Shown: positions 46,359 to 56,104 of the stretch, piece after piece
How positions within the stretch are numbered: position 1 is the stretch's first letter
Layout: each line of letters begins with the position of its first letter
Notes under the pieces: model-generated
Database searches by the model: none
What the model saw: only the letters and a program-made list of their open reading frames with translations
What the model was told of the DNA's origin: nothing
From: Vagococcus sp. CY52-2
GTDB taxonomy: Bacteria; Bacillota; Bacilli; Lactobacillales; Vagococcaceae
DNA: 64,000 nt
Assembly: GCF_022655055.1 (NCBI RefSeq)
Contig: NZ_CP093384.1
Span: 744,001-808,000, forward strand
Direction: 5' to 3'
Position numbers and translations under genes: made by a program

Positions 46359-47018
46359 TTGAGTAAGGATAAGAGTAATTTAACAGAAGATAAAAAAGAA
46401 GAATTAAACGAGCAAGAATCTTGGGATCAAGAAATATATGAAGATGATGGTTCAAGAACTAATAGACGTTCTAAATCTGAAAAAAGAACCTGGTTTGTAG
46501 TCAGTATTATTGTGATATTATTTTTGATTGTCTTAATTCCTACTGGTGCCATTATTTATTCTCAAATGAGTGGAAACTTAAATAGTGGGAAAACGGCATC
46601 ACCAACTAGTTCAACGAGTGTTGTTAGTAGTAGTACTACAAAAGAATCTGAAACAAAATCAACCGAGTCAGCAAAATCTAGTACTGAAATGACAGAATCT
46701 TCATCTACTACTGTAGAAAGCACTTCTGAAACATTTAGTGATGTGGAAGTACCTAAAAATGACCCATCAACAAGAGGTCAAGTTACTCAAAATGAAACAG
46801 AGCAAAATCAAAATGATCAAACTAATACACAAAATCAAGGTCAACCAGCATCTCAAACCCCTGGTGGTGGAACTGTGTCATATGGTCAAGGAGATAGCAC
46901 AAGATCATTATGGAAAATTTCTCAAGAAGCTGGTATTACTTTAGACCAACTTTATCAATTAAATCCAGGTGTGACAGCTGAAAATGTCCAACCAGGGCAA
47001 GCAATTAGAGTGAAATAA
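46359..47018 (+). CDS. LysM-domain membrane protein
   Basis: This 219-residue protein has an acidic/basic cytoplasmic head (about 1-45), one membrane segment (about 46-67, WFVVSIIVILFLIVLIPTG), a long Ser/Thr/Glu/Gln-rich spacer (about 75-170) and a C-terminal LysM (about 172-218, SLWKISQEAGITLDQLYQLNPG) that binds peptidoglycan outside the cell. The start is TTG, eight bases after GAGGAGG. Its place after recQ matches Bacillus ypbE, so it is probably the same gene. Confidence 0.85.
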   Translation: MSKDKSNLTEDKKEELNEQESWDQEIYEDDGSRTNRRSKSEKRTWFVVSIIVILFLIVLIPTGAIIYSQMSGNLNSGKTASPTSSTSVVSSSTTKESETKSTESAKSSTEMTESSSTTVESTSETFSDVEVPKNDPSTRGQVTQNETEQNQNDQTNTQNQGQPASQTPGGGTVSYGQGDSTRSLWKISQEAGITLDQLYQLNPGVTAENVQPGQAIRVK

Positions 47019-47027
47019 TAATCATTT

Positions 47028-47051
47028 AAGTCGTCTTAGGGCGGCTTTTTG
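47028..47051 (+). terminator. Terminator after the LysM gene
   Basis: AAGTCGTC (47028-47035) pairs with GGCGGCTT (47040-47047) around TTAG, then T residues. Confidence 0.8.
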
Positions 47052-47082
47052 ATTAGTGTAAAAAGGAAGAGGAAAGACGTCG

Positions 47083-47772
47083 ATGAGTAAACAGATTCAA
47101 GTGGCAATTGATGGACCAGCATCTGCTGGAAAAAGTACGGTAGCAAAAATTTTAGCCAAAAAAATGGGATATATTTATTGTGATACAGGCGCAATGTATC
47201 GCGTTGTGACGTATCATGCTTTAGAACATAAAATTAATTTAAAAAACACTGACGAATTAATGAATGCTTTATCTCATCTAAACATTTCTTTTGATTATGT
47301 TGAAGGCATTCAACATGTTTATGCTAATGGAGTGGATGTAACAGATGCGATTCGTATGCCAGACGTAACAAACCATGTGTCTGAAGTGGCGGCTATTAAA
47401 GAAGTCAGACACGAATTAGTTAATCGTCAAAAAAATATATCAGCTTCGCAAAATATTGTGATGGATGGTCGAGATATTGGAACGGTTGTATTACCGGATG
47501 CGGATTTAAAAATATTTTTAGTTGCAAGTGTTAAAGAAAGAGCGGAACGTCGCTATAAAGAAAATAGAACAAAAGGCATTATGACAAGCCTAGACGAACT
47601 ACAAAAAGAAATAGAAGATAGGGATTATTATGACTCACATCGGAAAGAGTCTCCTTTAGTTCAAGCAAACGACGCAATAAAAGTGGATACAACAGGATTA
47701 TCTATAGAAGAAGTTGTAAAAGTTATAGAAAATGAACTTAAAAAGGTAATTTCATCTCAAAATAATAGATAA
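47083..47772 (+). CDS. cmk: Cytidylate kinase
   Basis: Cmk phosphorylates CMP and dCMP. The 229 residues have the P-loop [13 protein letters not shown] at about 9-21, YCDTGAMYR, and the [19 protein letters not shown] motif, all typical. GAGGAAAG lies before the ATG. The cmk-rpsA-der-hup order is conserved in Bacillus and Lactobacillales. Confidence 0.97.
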   Translation: MSKQIQVAIDGPASAGKSTVAKILAKKMGYIYCDTGAMYRVVTYHALEHKINLKNTDELMNALSHLNISFDYVEGIQHVYANGVDVTDAIRMPDVTNHVSEVAAIKEVRHELVNRQKNISASQNIVMDGRDIGTVVLPDADLKIFLVASVKERAERRYKENRTKGIMTSLDELQKEIEDRDYYDSHRKESPLVQANDAIKVDTTGLSIEEVVKVIENELKKVISSQNNR

Positions 47773-47856
47773 TACTAGTAAAGTCTTTTTATTTTATGTA
47801 GAATATAAGTAAGTAGTAAAAATCAAGTAAGTGTTGCTTAGGAGGATAAGGATATT

Positions 47857-49026
47857 ATGGCAGATGAAACAATGTTAGATGCAATTGAAAGTGTTCAAGA
47901 TGTAAGAGTTGGTGATTTAGTACAAGGTGAAATTTTAGCCGTTGATGATAATAAGCAAGCTGTTGTTGGCATTATCGGTGCTGGAGTTGAAGGTGTCATT
48001 CCTTTAAAAGAATTATCAACGATTCCAGTGGAAAACGTCACAGACGTTGTTTCAATTGGTGATATTATGGATTTAGTTGTTATTTCTGAAATCGGAAAAG
48101 ATAAAGAAAATGGTAGCTATCTATTGTCTAAACGTCGCTTAGATGCACGTAAAATATGGCAAGAAATTGAAGATAAATTTAAAGATGGTGAACTAATCGA
48201 AGGACCTGTAACAGATGTTGTTAAAGGTGGGTTAGTTGTTGATGTTGGTGTGAGAGGATTTGTTCCTGCATCAATGGTATCTGATCACTTCGTATCAGAT
48301 TTTTCTGAATACAAAGGTCAAACCTTAACGTTTAAAATTGTTGAAATTGAACCATCAGAAAACCGTCTAATCCTTTCTCATAGAGCCGTGTTAGAAGCAG
48401 AAAAAGCAAACGCAAAAGAAGAGGTTTTTGGTAAATTAGTTGCCGGTGACGTGGTGACTGGTAAAGTGGCTCGTTTAACAGACTTTGGAGCTTTTGTTGA
48501 TTTAGGTGGAGTGGACGGATTAGTTCATGTGTCTGAAATTTCACATGCTCATGTGTCAAAACCATCCGATGTTTTAACTTCTGGTGAAGAAGTGACCGTA
48601 AAAGTATTAAGCGTTGACCCAGAAAAAGAACGTGTGTCATTGTCAATTAAAGAAACATTGCCTGGACCATGGGATGATATTGAATCAAAAGCAAGTGTTG
48701 GTTCAGTCTTGGAAGGAACAGTGAAACGATTGACAACGTTTGGGGCATTCGTTGAGGTATTACCAGGCGTTGAAGGATTGGTTCATATTTCTCAAATCTC
48801 ACACAAACATATTGCAACACCTCATGAAGAATTAAATGAAGGTGACGTAGTCCAAGTGAAAGTACTTGATGTGTCTGAAGAAAATAGACGTATTGGACTA
48901 AGTATTAAAGCCCTACAAGAAAAAGAAGACGAAGTAGTCGTAGAAGAAGACGATTATGTTATGCCAGAAGAGTCAACAGGCTTTACATTAGGTGATGTGT
49001 TAGGTGAAGATTTAACAGGTAAATAA
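47857..49026 (+). CDS. rpsA: 30S ribosomal protein S1 homologue (four S1 domains)
   Basis: The 389-residue protein carries four S1 RNA-binding repeats; the third and fourth are clear (VVTGKVARLTDFGAFVDLGGVDGLVHVSEI and VLEGTVKRLTTFGAFVEVLPG VEGLVHISQI). It is shorter than the six-repeat proteobacterial S1, as is usual in Firmicutes (YpfD). The acidic tail is Glu/Val-rich. AGGAGGATAAGG precedes the ATG. In low-GC Gram-positives its role in translation is less essential than in E. coli. Confidence 0.93.
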   Translation: MADETMLDAIESVQDVRVGDLVQGEILAVDDNKQAVVGIIGAGVEGVIPLKELSTIPVENVTDVVSIGDIMDLVVISEIGKDKENGSYLLSKRRLDARKIWQEIEDKFKDGELIEGPVTDVVKGGLVVDVGVRGFVPASMVSDHFVSDFSEYKGQTLTFKIVEIEPSENRLILSHRAVLEAEKANAKEEVFGKLVAGDVVTGKVARLTDFGAFVDLGGVDGLVHVSEISHAHVSKPSDVLTSGEEVTVKVLSVDPEKERVSLSIKETLPGPWDDIESKASVGSVLEGTVKRLTTFGAFVEVLPGVEGLVHISQISHKHIATPHEELNEGDVVQVKVLDVSEENRRIGLSIKALQEKEDEVVVEEDDYVMPEESTGFTLGDVLGEDLTGK

Positions 49027-49032
49027 AAAAAC

Positions 49033-49058
49033 GTCAGCTTACGAGCTGACTTTTTTTA
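49033..49058 (+). terminator. Terminator after rpsA
   Basis: GTCAGCT (49033-49039) pairs with AGCTGAC (49044-49050), loop TACG, followed by seven T. Confidence 0.9.
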
Positions 49059-49148
49059 TGAATTATTTGACATTTACCTTGCACCAACCGTGGCTTCGGG
49101 TTAAACTACATAAGGATAAAAAAGTAAAAGGATAAAGGAGGAATGACT

Positions 49149-50459
49149 ATGTCAATCCCTACACTAGCGATTGTTGGACGTCCAAACGTTGGAAAATCAA
49201 CCCTGTTCAATCGTATGGCTGGAGAGAGAATTTCTATCGTGGAAGATGTTCCTGGTGTCACTCGTGATAGAATTTATGCCCATTCTGAATGGTTGGGACG
49301 TGAATTTAGCATTATTGATACTGGTGGAATCGAGATGAGTGATGAGCCTTTTATGGATCAAATTAAACACCAAGCTCAAATAGCTATTGAAGAAGCAGAT
49401 GTGATTATTTTAGTGACAAGTGGTCGTGAAGGAGTCACTGATGCGGATGAATATGTGGCTAAGATATTATATAAAAGTGATAAACCAGTCATTTTAGCAG
49501 TAAATAAAGTAGATAATCCTGAAATGCGTAGTGATATTTATGAATTCTATTCACTTGGATTAGGCGAACCAATCCCTGTTTCAGGAAGTCACGGTATTGG
49601 CTTAGGGGACGTATTAGATGAAGCCATTAAACATTTTAAACCAGTTGAAGCTGAGGAAGAAGACGATATTATTCGTTTTAGTTTGATTGGTCGACCAAAT
49701 GTTGGAAAATCATCTCTTATTAATGCCATACTAGGTGAAGATAGAGTAATCGTTTCTAACGTTGCTGGAACGACACGTGATGCGATTGATACGTCTTTTG
49801 TATCAAATACAGGCCAAGAGTTTATCATGATTGATACTGCTGGTATGAGAAAAAAAGGTAAAGTCTATGAAAACACAGAAAAATATAGTGCGATGCGTGC
49901 AATGCGTGCGATCGACCGCTCTGATGTAGTATTAGTTGTATTGAACGCAGAAGAAGGAATCCGCGAGTACGATAAACGGATTGCTGGATTTGCTCATGAT
50001 GCAGGGAAGGGTATTGTGATTGTTGTCAATAAATGGGATACATTAGATAAAGACAATCATACGATGAAAGAATTTGAAGAAGACATTCGCTCTGAATTCA
50101 GATACCTTGATTATGCCCCAATAGTCTATGTATCAGCTAAGACAAAACAACGTTTGCATCAATTACCTGAAATCATTGAGACCGTGAGTCAAAATCAAAC
50201 ATTACGTATTCCATCATCTATTTTAAATGATGTGATTATGGATGCAGTGGCAATCAACCCAACACCGACTGACAAAGGGAAACGTTTGAAGATATTTTAT
50301 GCGACACAAGTTGCCATCAAACCACCCACCTTTGTTGTGTTTGTTAATGAAGAAGAATTAATGCATTTCTCTTACTCAAGATTTTTAGAAAATCAAATAA
50401 GACGTGCTTTCGAGTTTGAAGGAACGCCTATTCGAATCCTTACAAGACGAAGAAAATAG
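49149..50459 (+). CDS. der: Ribosome biogenesis GTPase Der (EngA)
   Basis: Der has two tandem GTPase domains needed for 50S assembly. The 436 residues show [13 protein letters not shown] (domain 1, about 9-21), a G3 DTGG, then [13 protein letters not shown] (domain 2), [11 protein letters not shown] and VNKWDTLDK, followed by a C-terminal KH-like domain (about 350-436). ATG 49149 is chosen; the ATG at 49143 abuts AAGGAGGA. Confidence 0.97.
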   Translation: MSIPTLAIVGRPNVGKSTLFNRMAGERISIVEDVPGVTRDRIYAHSEWLGREFSIIDTGGIEMSDEPFMDQIKHQAQIAIEEADVIILVTSGREGVTDADEYVAKILYKSDKPVILAVNKVDNPEMRSDIYEFYSLGLGEPIPVSGSHGIGLGDVLDEAIKHFKPVEAEEEDDIIRFSLIGRPNVGKSSLINAILGEDRVIVSNVAGTTRDAIDTSFVSNTGQEFIMIDTAGMRKKGKVYENTEKYSAMRAMRAIDRSDVVLVVLNAEEGIREYDKRIAGFAHDAGKGIVIVVNKWDTLDKDNHTMKEFEEDIRSEFRYLDYAPIVYVSAKTKQRLHQLPEIIETVSQNQTLRIPSSILNDVIMDAVAINPTPTDKGKRLKIFYATQVAIKPPTFVVFVNEEELMHFSYSRFLENQIRRAFEFEGTPIRILTRRRK

Positions 50460-50485
50460 GTTATTTTAACATACTATTTTTATTT

Positions 50486-50514
50486 TTGCAAAAAAAAATT
50501 AAAAAAGCTAAAAT
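50486..50514 (+). promoter_or_regulatory. hup promoter
   Basis: TTGCAA (50486-50491), a 17-base spacer and TAAAAT (50509-50514). The long leader (about 170 bases) holds a perfect nine-base hairpin, AGAAATATT (50573-50581) with AATATTTCT (50589-50597). Confidence 0.6.
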
Positions 50515-50688
50515 ATCAATCATTTCTTTGATTAACCTTGCTAAATCAATGTTCTTATGGTATCTTTGTTTAAGAAATATTGTAATCGAATATTTCTACT
50601 CATGCCTATTGAGTGATTCAAAAGCATGATTTAGAAAACATGATGTCACATAAAACATCGAATCTTTTTCGAGGAGGTGAAATTAATA

Positions 50689-50964
50689 ATGGCAAATAAA
50701 GCAGAATTAATCGAAAAAGTTGCAGAAGCAACTGGATTAACTAAAAAAGATGCGACAGCATCAGTAGACGCTGTATTTACTTCAATTCAAGAATTTTTAT
50801 CTGAAGGTGAAAAAGTTCAATTAATCGGATTCGGAAACTTCGAAGTACGTGAAAGAGCTGCCCGTAAAGGACGTAACCCACAAACAGGTGAAGAAATTCA
50901 AATCGCTGCAAGTAAAGTACCTGCATTTAAACCAGGTAAAGCGTTAAAAGATGCAGTTAAATAA
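50689..50964 (+). CDS. hup: DNA-binding protein HU
   Basis: HU is a small histone-like protein that bends and compacts DNA. The 91 residues start [22 protein letters not shown] and contain [24 protein letters not shown], the beta-arm region, and the end [15 protein letters not shown] 50689 has GAGGAGGTG upstream; a GTG at 50677 overlaps that site. A strong terminator follows. Confidence 0.97.
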   Translation: MANKAELIEKVAEATGLTKKDATASVDAVFTSIQEFLSEGEKVQLIGFGNFEVRERAARKGRNPQTGEEIQIAASKVPAFKPGKALKDAVK

Positions 50965-50972
50965 AACTGTTA

Positions 50973-51009
50973 AAGCAAGTATCGAATTTTTGATACTTGC
51001 TTTTTTTTA
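50973..51009 (+). terminator. Terminator after hup
   Basis: GCAAGTATC (50975-50983) pairs with GATACTTGC (50992-51000), followed by eight T. Confidence 0.92.
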
Positions 51010-51087
51010 TAAAGTTAAACGAATTTCTAGGAAAAAACATAGAAATCAGATAGAATGGATTAGACAAATAGAATGAGGGTGATTATG

Positions 51088-51330
51088 ATGCATTGGATTT
51101 CAGTATTAATCGTAGGAAGTATTATTGGTGCAGTTGCAACATTAATAACAGGAAAAAAAGACTCACAAGGTTGCTTATTTAACCTTGTAGCAGGGTTATT
51201 AGGCTCTGCAATCGGACAAAAAATGTTTGGTGATGATTGGGGAGGACAATTAGCTGGTATGGCGTTGGTTCCTTCTATTTTAGGAGCCATTATTATTGTT
51301 GCCATTGCTTCTATTTTCCAAAAAAAATAG
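51088..51330 (+). CDS. GlsB/YeaQ/YmgE family stress membrane protein
   Basis: This 80-residue membrane protein of the transglycosylase-associated family has about three membrane segments: ISVLIVGSIIGAVATLITG, LFNLVAGLLGSAIGQKMFG and LVPSILGAIIIVAIASIF, with the Gly-rich spacing typical of the family. In enterococci GlsB belongs to a general stress set, but Gls24 is not next to it here. ATG 51088 is chosen for spacing from GAGGGTGA; ATG 51085 is also possible. Confidence 0.85.
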   Translation: MHWISVLIVGSIIGAVATLITGKKDSQGCLFNLVAGLLGSAIGQKMFGDDWGGQLAGMALVPSILGAIIIVAIASIFQKK

Positions 51331-51356
51331 AACATCACAGATGAAGGAGAAAAAAT

Positions 51357-52601
51357 ATGTCATATAGTAAACAAATGTTAGAAGCATTATCATCTGGAGA
51401 CTTAGCTCAAGCGACGGTTTATTTTAATGAAGCTTTGTCACAGGATTTACCAGAAGAAAAATTACAATTAGCAGATAATTTGTATCAACTAGGCTTTCTT
51501 GAAGAAGCGAGCACGTTGTTTAAAGATTTGTTGAGTCTTTATCCTGATGAGGATAGTTTGAAAATATCTTTAGGAGAAATTGCGATTGAAGAAGATAAGC
51601 TAGAAGAAGCGTTTGAATGGTTAGAACAAATTAAGCCAAGCAGCGAATTATATGCACAAAGCTTATTGACGTTAGCCGATATTTATCAAATGATGGACAT
51701 TCCTGAAGTGAGCGAACAAAAATTAAAAGAAGCTAAAACGATACTGCCAAATGAGCCATTGATTGATTTAGCACTAGGAGAATTATATTTCTCAACTGAA
51801 AGCTATCAAAATGCTATTATAACGTATGAGATGATAAAAGAAACGTACTCAACCTTTGAGTCGCCAATTGATTTAGATGAGCGTATAGGAGTATCTTTGT
51901 CAAGAATTGGGGAGTATGAAGAAGCAGTGACCTTTTTAGAATCTGCTATTAAACAATCTGAAACAGTGGAGCGATTGTTTCAGTTGGCTCTTTGTTACTA
52001 TCAAATTAGAGAAAATGAACGCAGTATTCAACTTTTAACAAAAGTTAGCGAGATGAATCCTGAATTTAATCAAGTTTATTACCCATTGGCACAAATCCTG
52101 TTTGATGAAGGACGATATGATGACGCATTAGAAGTAGCTGAAAAAGGAATTCATGTTAATCCTTATGATGTGTCTGTCTATCATTTAGCGTCAGAAGCAT
52201 CTTATCAACTAAATCAAAAAGACCAGGCAAAAATGTATTTAGAGGAAGTTATCTCATTGGAATTAGATAGTGATATTTCAAAACTAAAACTAGCTGAACT
52301 GTTATTGAAAGAGGAAGAATATGAAGAAGCCATCCATTTAGTTTCGACATTAGATATTTTAGATCAAGGTGAAGCCTATTGGTACTTAGCACAAGCTTAT
52401 AATGGTTTAGAAGAGTATGCAGATGCGAAAAAATATTATGAGTTAGCTCATCCATATATGGATATTGACGCTGATTTCTTAAAAGATTATGGTATCTTTT
52501 TACGAGAAGAAGGACAATTAGACAAATCAAAAGAGGTATTACAAGCCTATTTGACAATGGTTCCAGATGATTTGATGATTGTTACAATGTTGGAAGAGTA
52601 G
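51357..52601 (+). CDS. Tetratricopeptide-repeat protein (YpiA-like)
   Basis: The 414-residue soluble protein is built of about ten TPR-like helical pairs, such as ALSSGDLAQATVYFNEALS, YQNAIITYEMI, GEYEEAVTFLESAIKQ and GRYDDALEVAEKGIHVNP. TPR proteins mediate protein contacts. It directly precedes and overlaps the reoY gene, as YpiA precedes YpiB in Bacillus. I infer that the two work together, but there is no firm function for the TPR member. AAGGAG precedes the ATG. Confidence 0.88.
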   Translation: MSYSKQMLEALSSGDLAQATVYFNEALSQDLPEEKLQLADNLYQLGFLEEASTLFKDLLSLYPDEDSLKISLGEIAIEEDKLEEAFEWLEQIKPSSELYAQSLLTLADIYQMMDIPEVSEQKLKEAKTILPNEPLIDLALGELYFSTESYQNAIITYEMIKETYSTFESPIDLDERIGVSLSRIGEYEEAVTFLESAIKQSETVERLFQLALCYYQIRENERSIQLLTKVSEMNPEFNQVYYPLAQILFDEGRYDDALEVAEKGIHVNPYDVSVYHLASEASYQLNQKDQAKMYLEEVISLELDSDISKLKLAELLLKEEEYEEAIHLVSTLDILDQGEAYWYLAQAYNGLEEYADAKKYYELAHPYMDIDADFLKDYGIFLREEGQLDKSKEVLQAYLTMVPDDLMIVTMLEE

Positions 52602-52609
52602 TGAAGAAT

Positions 52610-53155
52610 ATGATTAATTTAGAGGACAAACGAGCCTTTATCACCTGGCTAGTGGAAACTATTACGCTAAAAGAAAAAGAAGCTTATTGGATTTTAAATT
52701 ATTTACTTAATCATGATGCCATACTTAATCGCGTCGTGTTTGTTGAACAAGCAGATAAAACGCCTAGAGGTCTTGTGATAGCCGCTACAAGGGAAAATCA
52801 GGATGGACTCGTTTTATTTAAAGAAACCCAGCCTTTTACTGATGCCCAACAAATATTTCATGAGATTAGAATGAATTATAAAGATACCTTATACATCGAA
52901 GTTTATTTCGAACATCGTGAATTCAATCAATTGTATCAAACAGTCACAGAAGATAATCCGTTTCTTAGTGCGTTTGATTTGATTCCAACAGAGATGTTTC
53001 ATCGTATAGAAAACGATTTTAAACAAAAACAATCCGAAAAAGAAGAGGAATATTTATTAACCAAAATAAATGATGCGATTGACTCAAACAATCAACAAGA
53101 GTTTATTTATTGGTCAGATGAATACCAAAAAAGAAAAAACAAAAGTGGTGGATAA
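52610..53155 (+). CDS. reoY: ReoY/YpiB family protein, likely MurA stability factor
   Basis: The 181-residue protein matches the ReoY (YpiB) family: DKRAFITWLVETITLKEKEAYWILNYLLNH is the first conserved block, followed by TPRGLVIAATRE and an LFxE-type middle, and a C-terminal UPF0302/IDEAL-type tail (NDAIDSNNQQEFIYWSDEYQK). In Listeria and related species ReoY, with ReoM, promotes ClpCP degradation of MurA. ATG 52610 is preferred; GTG 52601 overlaps the TPR stop. The target murA is in this same window at 2216-3514. Confidence 0.85.
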   Translation: MINLEDKRAFITWLVETITLKEKEAYWILNYLLNHDAILNRVVFVEQADKTPRGLVIAATRENQDGLVLFKETQPFTDAQQIFHEIRMNYKDTLYIEVYFEHREFNQLYQTVTEDNPFLSAFDLIPTEMFHRIENDFKQKQSEKEEEYLLTKINDAIDSNNQQEFIYWSDEYQKRKNKSGG

Positions 53156-53179
53156 TCTCCCTCACTTTTGTTTTTTTGC
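53136..53179. terminator. Bidirectional terminator between reoY and yitT
   Basis: AACAAAAGTG (53138-53147) pairs with CACTTTTGTT (53163-53172), with A and T tracts outside. Confidence 0.85.
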
Positions 53180-54049
53180 TTGTTCATGTAACTCTTGCAA
53201 TTCTTTATAAGTAAAGCCTTCTCCTGAGACTTCATTGATGTTGAAAAAAGTCATAAAGGCACGCGGATCAATCTCATAACAAATTTCTTTGATACGACTC
53301 ATCTCAATAATGCTTGCAACACAATAAACCATTTGTCTACTTTCTTTTGAAAAGCCACCTTCGCTATTAATATAGGTTACACCGCGATCTAATTCTTTCA
53401 TAATGGTATCGCCTATTTGTCTATCATGGTCTGAGACAATAAAAACGGCCTTAGCACCATAGGACGCATCTTGTACAAAATCCACCACTCGGCTGAATAC
53501 AAAGACAGCAATCAGCGTGTACATCATTTCTTTAAGTGATAAATAGCTTAGAGACAACAGTAAGACACATATATCTAATGTAAACAACGACCGTCCAATC
53601 GTCATACCTAAACGTCTCTCGATGATACGAGCAATAATGTCTGTTCCACCAGTCGTCCCACCATATTTATACACGATTCCACTACCAATTCCACCGCAAA
53701 TCCCTGCAAGAAGTGCGGCAATTAAAATATCGTTATCAACAGAAATGTTTAAAGGTATTTTTTGCCAAACCCACAAGTTTAATGACAAGGATAAGGAACC
53801 GACTAATGTTAAAATAAGTGGTTCTAATCCGAGTAACTTTAGTCCAACCAAAATAAGCGGAATATTTAAAATAAGGGTAGTCAGTGCAGGGTCAACATGA
53901 AAAAGATTATAGATAATCAATGCAATTCCCGTCATCCCGCCTTCAGCTAACTTGTTTGCTATATTAAAATTAACCAAACCAAAGCTAAAAATACTCGCTC
54001 CAATAAAAATCATGATACAATTAATAAAAAATTGCCTGTTTATACGCAT
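53162..54049 (-). CDS. YitT family membrane protein (DUF161/DUF2179)
   Basis: The 295-residue protein has five to six membrane segments in the first 200 residues (NCIMIFIGASIFSFGLVNF, GGIGSGIVYKYGGTTGGTDIIARII) and a C-terminal DUF2179 domain (about 210-290; VTYINSEGGFSKESRQMVYCVAS). The family is common in Firmicutes with several paralogues, and its substrate is unknown. GGGGG lies before the ATG on the minus strand. It is divergent from the MazG-like gene. Confidence 0.9.
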   Translation of the reverse strand: MRINRQFFINCIMIFIGASIFSFGLVNFNIANKLAEGGMTGIALIIYNLFHVDPALTTLILNIPLILVGLKLLGLEPLILTLVGSLSLSLNLWVWQKIPLNISVDNDILIAALLAGICGGIGSGIVYKYGGTTGGTDIIARIIERRLGMTIGRSLFTLDICVLLLSLSYLSLKEMMYTLIAVFVFSRVVDFVQDASYGAKAVFIVSDHDRQIGDTIMKELDRGVTYINSEGGFSKESRQMVYCVASIIEMSRIKEICYEIDPRAFMTFFNINEVSGEGFTYKELQELHEQAKKQK

Positions 54050-54177
54050 AGTTTGCCCCCAAAAACCATATTTACATCATTTAGTTTCATCTTATCATTA
54101 TTGTCTAAGGAGGGCAACAAGGGCAACAGATAATAAAAACTAGGTGTATTTTGGAATATTTTTAAAAGGAGTTTGTC

Positions 54178-54525
54178 ATGGAAAAAATAGAGAAGTTAAC
54201 TCAAATGCAAAAAGAAGTGGATGATTACATCCAACAATTTAAAACAGGCTATTTTTCCCCTCTTGCTCAAATGGCAAGATTAACCGAAGAAATGGGAGAA
54301 TTAGCTAGAGAGATTAATCATTACTACGGAGAAAAATCAAAAAAATTAACTGAGAAGCCAAAAACAGTAGAAGAAGAATTAGGCGATGTTTTCATTGTTC
54401 TGTTAATCATGGCGAATTCTTTAGACATTGATTTAACAAAAGTATTTGAAGATAACATGAAAAAGTTTTATGCTAGAGATAGTCATCGCTTTGAACGAGT
54501 GGATGAGGGAAAAAGTATGAAGTAG
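54178..54525 (+). CDS. MazG-like nucleotide pyrophosphohydrolase (YpjD-like)
   Basis: This is a 115-residue, all-helical MazG-type enzyme. The metal-binding motif ExxE...ExxD appears as RLTEEMGELAREINHYYG and EEELGDVFIVLLIMANS. Such enzymes hydrolyse non-canonical or excess nucleoside triphosphates. The gene precedes cca, as ypjD precedes the dapB-cca group in Bacillus. AAAAGGAG precedes the ATG. Confidence 0.9.
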   Translation: MEKIEKLTQMQKEVDDYIQQFKTGYFSPLAQMARLTEEMGELAREINHYYGEKSKKLTEKPKTVEEELGDVFIVLLIMANSLDIDLTKVFEDNMKKFYARDSHRFERVDEGKSMK

Positions 54526-54538
54526 AAAGTTGATAAAA

Positions 54539-55744
54539 ATGAAAATAAATGAGTTACCAATCGAATTTAAACATGCTTTACCGGTTTTAAAAGAACTTAA
54601 TCGTCATGGTTATGAAGCCTATTTTGTTGGTGGAAGTGTCAGAGATGTGATTCTACATCAGACCATTCATGATGTCGATATTGCAACCAGTGCGTTTCCA
54701 GAAGAAATTAAAGAGATATTTCCACGAACAATTGATGTTGGTATTGAACATGGTACAGTCCTTGTTTTATATCATCAAGATCAATATGAAATTACCACAT
54801 TTCGTACGGAGTCAACCTATCAGGATTATCGACGACCCGATAAGGTGACGTTTGTTAGAACTCTTGAAGAAGATTTAAAACGACGTGATTTCACCATGAA
54901 TGCCTTAGCTATGACACTTGATGGAGAGATTGTCGATTTATTTGAAGGCATCGAATCCATTCATGAAAAAGAGATTAAAGCAGTCGGGAATCCTGATGAA
55001 CGGTTTAGTGAAGATGCTCTTCGAATGATGCGCGCCTTGAGATTTGCTAGTCAATTAGATTTTAATATTGAAGTGAAAACAGAAGAGGCGATAGCCAAAA
55101 ATCATTTATTACTCGAAAAAATTGCCATTGAACGCATTTATATTGAATGGGTTAAATTGTTAATGGGGTCCCATCGGAAAAAAGGATTACGTCCTTTCGT
55201 TGAAACAAATTGTTATAAATGTTGCCCAGAATTATCGAATAAAAAAGATGAGTTGATGAGTTTTTCAGATGTTACCCCTACGATGTTGTTAACAAGTGAA
55301 GAATTAGCTTGGAGTTGCCTATTAATTGCATTAAAAGAGACAAAGATTAAATCATTTTTTACAAAATGGAAAGCATCAAAACACTTATCTAACGTGGTTA
55401 GTCAAGTAGTCACGTATTATAATCATCGTTTGGAAAAAGACTGGGATGCTCAATCTTTATATGATGCAGGGGTAGAAGTTATTTCTTTAGTTGAACAAGC
55501 AAGAGCCTTCTTTAGCTTGTCAAATGATGAAACATTGTATTTAGAAACATATGATCAATTACCTATTAAATCAATGACTGATTTGAGTATTTCAGGTCGT
55601 GATATTTTATCATTTACTAATAAAAAGCCAGGACCTTGGTTAGGAAATGTTTTATCATTTAGTGAAAAACAAGTGTTGAATGGCCATTGGGAAAATGATA
55701 AAGCCACGTTATTAAAAAATATCAACGAAATGGTGGTGGATTAG
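54539..55744 (+). CDS. cca: CCA-adding tRNA nucleotidyltransferase
   Basis: Cca adds or repairs the 3' CCA end of tRNAs; both tRNA genes in this window lack encoded CCA and depend on it. The 401-residue class II enzyme has the nucleotidyltransferase head (AYFVGGSVRDVILHQTIHDVDIATSA), the RRDFTMNALAM motif, and EDALRMMRALRFASQL. ATG 54539 is preferred; TTG 54530 is in frame. The binding site is poor (GAAAG), perhaps relying on reinitiation from the gene before. Confidence 0.93.
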   Translation: MKINELPIEFKHALPVLKELNRHGYEAYFVGGSVRDVILHQTIHDVDIATSAFPEEIKEIFPRTIDVGIEHGTVLVLYHQDQYEITTFRTESTYQDYRRPDKVTFVRTLEEDLKRRDFTMNALAMTLDGEIVDLFEGIESIHEKEIKAVGNPDERFSEDALRMMRALRFASQLDFNIEVKTEEAIAKNHLLLEKIAIERIYIEWVKLLMGSHRKKGLRPFVETNCYKCCPELSNKKDELMSFSDVTPTMLLTSEELAWSCLLIALKETKIKSFFTKWKASKHLSNVVSQVVTYYNHRLEKDWDAQSLYDAGVEVISLVEQARAFFSLSNDETLYLETYDQLPIKSMTDLSISGRDILSFTNKKPGPWLGNVLSFSEKQVLNGHWENDKATLLKNINEMVVD

Positions 55745-56104
55745 ATGGATTATGACATGATATTTGAAGTCACAAAACGATACACAGCAAAAGAATTAGG
55801 ATCAGGAACATTGAATGTATTAGGCACCCCTGGTCTTATTGCAATGGTTGAGAATGTTTGCATGAATGCTATTGAAAAAGATTTAGAAACAGGATATACC
55901 TCTGTGGGCTCTTCAATTGACATTAATCATATGCGACCTTCCATAACAGGGGCATTAATTAAAATCATTGCGACATTGAAAGAATCTGATGAAAAATCTT
56001 TTCATTTTACTTATAAAGCATATGACCAAGATAGATTGATAGCTACAGGAAAGCATACTCGTGTTAAAGTAAATACCATGACATTTATGGAACGTATTAA
56101 ATAG
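55745..56104 (+). CDS. Hotdog-fold thioesterase, FlK-like
   Basis: This 119-residue protein matches the fluoroacetyl-CoA thioesterase-like family in layout: VLGTPGLIAMVENVCMNAI near 28-45 with the Thr and Glu, and TSVGSSIDINHMRPS near 58-72 with the His. It acts on small acyl-CoA esters in relatives; the real substrate here is unknown. Its ATG follows the cca stop directly, so it is part of the same transcript. Confidence 0.82.
   Translation: MDYDMIFEVTKRYTAKELGSGTLNVLGTPGLIAMVENVCMNAIEKDLETGYTSVGSSIDINHMRPSITGALIKIIATLKESDEKSFHFTYKAYDQDRLIATGKHTRVKVNTMTFMERIK

Noticed and set aside
54100-54130. GGGCAACA direct repeat before the MazG-like gene, considered as a CRISPR or regulator array
   Set aside because: Only two adjacent copies of nine bases; too few and too short.
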